The position numbers and the translations under genes were made by a program. From Streptomyces sp. LUP47B (GTDB taxonomy: Bacteria > Actinomycetota > Actinomycetes > Streptomycetales > Streptomycetaceae), in contig NZ_MJAH01000013.1 in assembly GCF_001746295.1 (NCBI RefSeq), forward strand, positions 81,874-145,873: a DNA stretch of 64,000 nt, given 5' to 3'. This document shows positions 63,558 through 64,000 of the stretch, in pieces. Under the pieces are notes generated by a model. It searched no databases. It was not told where the DNA came from and saw nothing but the letters and a program-made list of their open reading frames with translations. Positions within the stretch are counted from its first letter, which is position 1. The number at the start of each line of letters is the position of its first letter.

Positions 63558-64000
63558 GTGAGTCGAGGGCGCCATCGCATCCTGTCGGCGATCGGCATCG
63601 GCTGCTACGCGCTGGCCGCGATCGTCGGCTTCTTCCTCCTGGCGGGCCACCACGGCTCCGGTCTCCTGGTGCCCCTGTGGATCGCGCACGGTGTGCTCCT
63701 GGCCGTGCTGCTGACGAAGCTCGCCGCGGACGAGACGGGCCTCTCCGCGGCGCTGGTCGTGGTCGGTGCCTCCCTGCTGGCGGTGTACTTCGCCGACCTG
63801 GCCCGTGACGACCTCACCCTGGAAAGGCGGGGCGAGCGGATCACCGCCACCGTCGTACGCGAGTGGCTCGCCCCGAACCAGGGGCGGGAGGTCAACACCT
63901 ACGACTACGCACTCGCGCGCCGCGACGGCACCAGGGTCCGGGGCCCCGCCCTCCAGGCCCCGTCCGGCACCTTCGCCGTCGGCCAGACCATCACGGTGCT
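63558..64000 (+). CDS. Membrane protein, 3' end beyond window
   Basis: Open from GTG 63558 to the window edge (147 codons). Three hydrophobic segments: ILSAIGIGCYALAAIVGFFL, LLVPLWIAHGVLLAVLLTKL and LSAALVVVGASLLAVYFADL; then a soluble region containing ATVVREWLAP, NTYDYALARRDG and PSGTFAVGQTITV, possibly an extracytoplasmic beta-domain. Not recognised. Confidence 0.75.
   Translation, partial: MSRGRHRILSAIGIGCYALAAIVGFFLLAGHHGSGLLVPLWIAHGVLLAVLLTKLAADETGLSAALVVVGASLLAVYFADLARDDLTLERRGERITATVVREWLAPNQGREVNTYDYALARRDGTRVRGPALQAPSGTFAVGQTITV

Overview
The window is high-GC actinobacterial chromosome, almost certainly Streptomyces. Codon third positions are strongly G/C, GTG starts are common, and it carries Streptomyces hallmark genes: an SsgA-like sporulation protein, SepX/GlpR, an Rpf-type cell-wall hydrolase, a tricorn protease homologue and a TTG-started MoeA/Glp. 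It looks like conserved core chromosome. From memory the gene order resembles the S. coelicolor galK to galU interval; no database was consulted. No intact transposon, prophage or CRISPR array was seen.

Layout. 0-8.4 kb (mostly minus strand): NylC/DmpA-type peptidase, LtrA, MscL, RcpC/CpaB-like protein, MTA phosphorylase, an FmdB zinc-ribbon gene behind a CIRCE operator, an MFS transporter and an NhaP2-type antiporter. 8.4-17.8 kb: a secreted penicillin-acylase-type Ntn hydrolase with a long hairpin in its leader, then 5-FCL / galU / glp(moeA) / moaC / mog / rimJ / sepX, which mixes molybdopterin genes with the Glp-GlpR division module. 17.8-24.4 kb: tRNA-Ala(CGC), small enzymes, ExoIII, and a MerR-divergent monooxygenase / hydrolase / dehydrogenase operon. 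24.5-33 kb: tricorn protease, TetR-MMPL efflux pair with twin operators, a GNAT, a YbaK/EbsC gene remnant and an EamA transporter. 33.2-38.3 kb: ABC ATPase, permease with an ectodomain, and a secreted YncE-propeller/phosphatase fusion. 38.3-43.4 kb: serine hydrolase, Ohr, OhrR and an ECF nickel/cobalt transporter under a probable Nur box. 43.5-49.2 kb: SsgE, two tandem PBPs and Pmt. 49.2-57.8 kb: rsmI, zinc-ribbon protein, tatD, rpfB, rsmA, ispE, ABC-F ATPase and an atypical LuxR-type regulator. 57.8-58.2 kb: a gene-free composite repeat. 58.2-64 kb: SSS symporter with a small membrane partner, divergent from the galT-galE-galK operon, then a truncated membrane protein at the window edge.

Functional links. 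Envelope and cell-division genes recur (MscL, SepX, Glp, SsgE, two PBPs, Pmt, RpfB, IspE). Sugar metabolism is present at both ends of the block (galU; galTEK with a symporter). The most noteworthy signals are regulatory: a near-perfect HrcA site on an FmdB gene, a Nur site on a metal transporter whose operon runs by overlapping starts and stops into OhrR, two matching TetR operators, and several large perfect hairpins in non-terminator positions.
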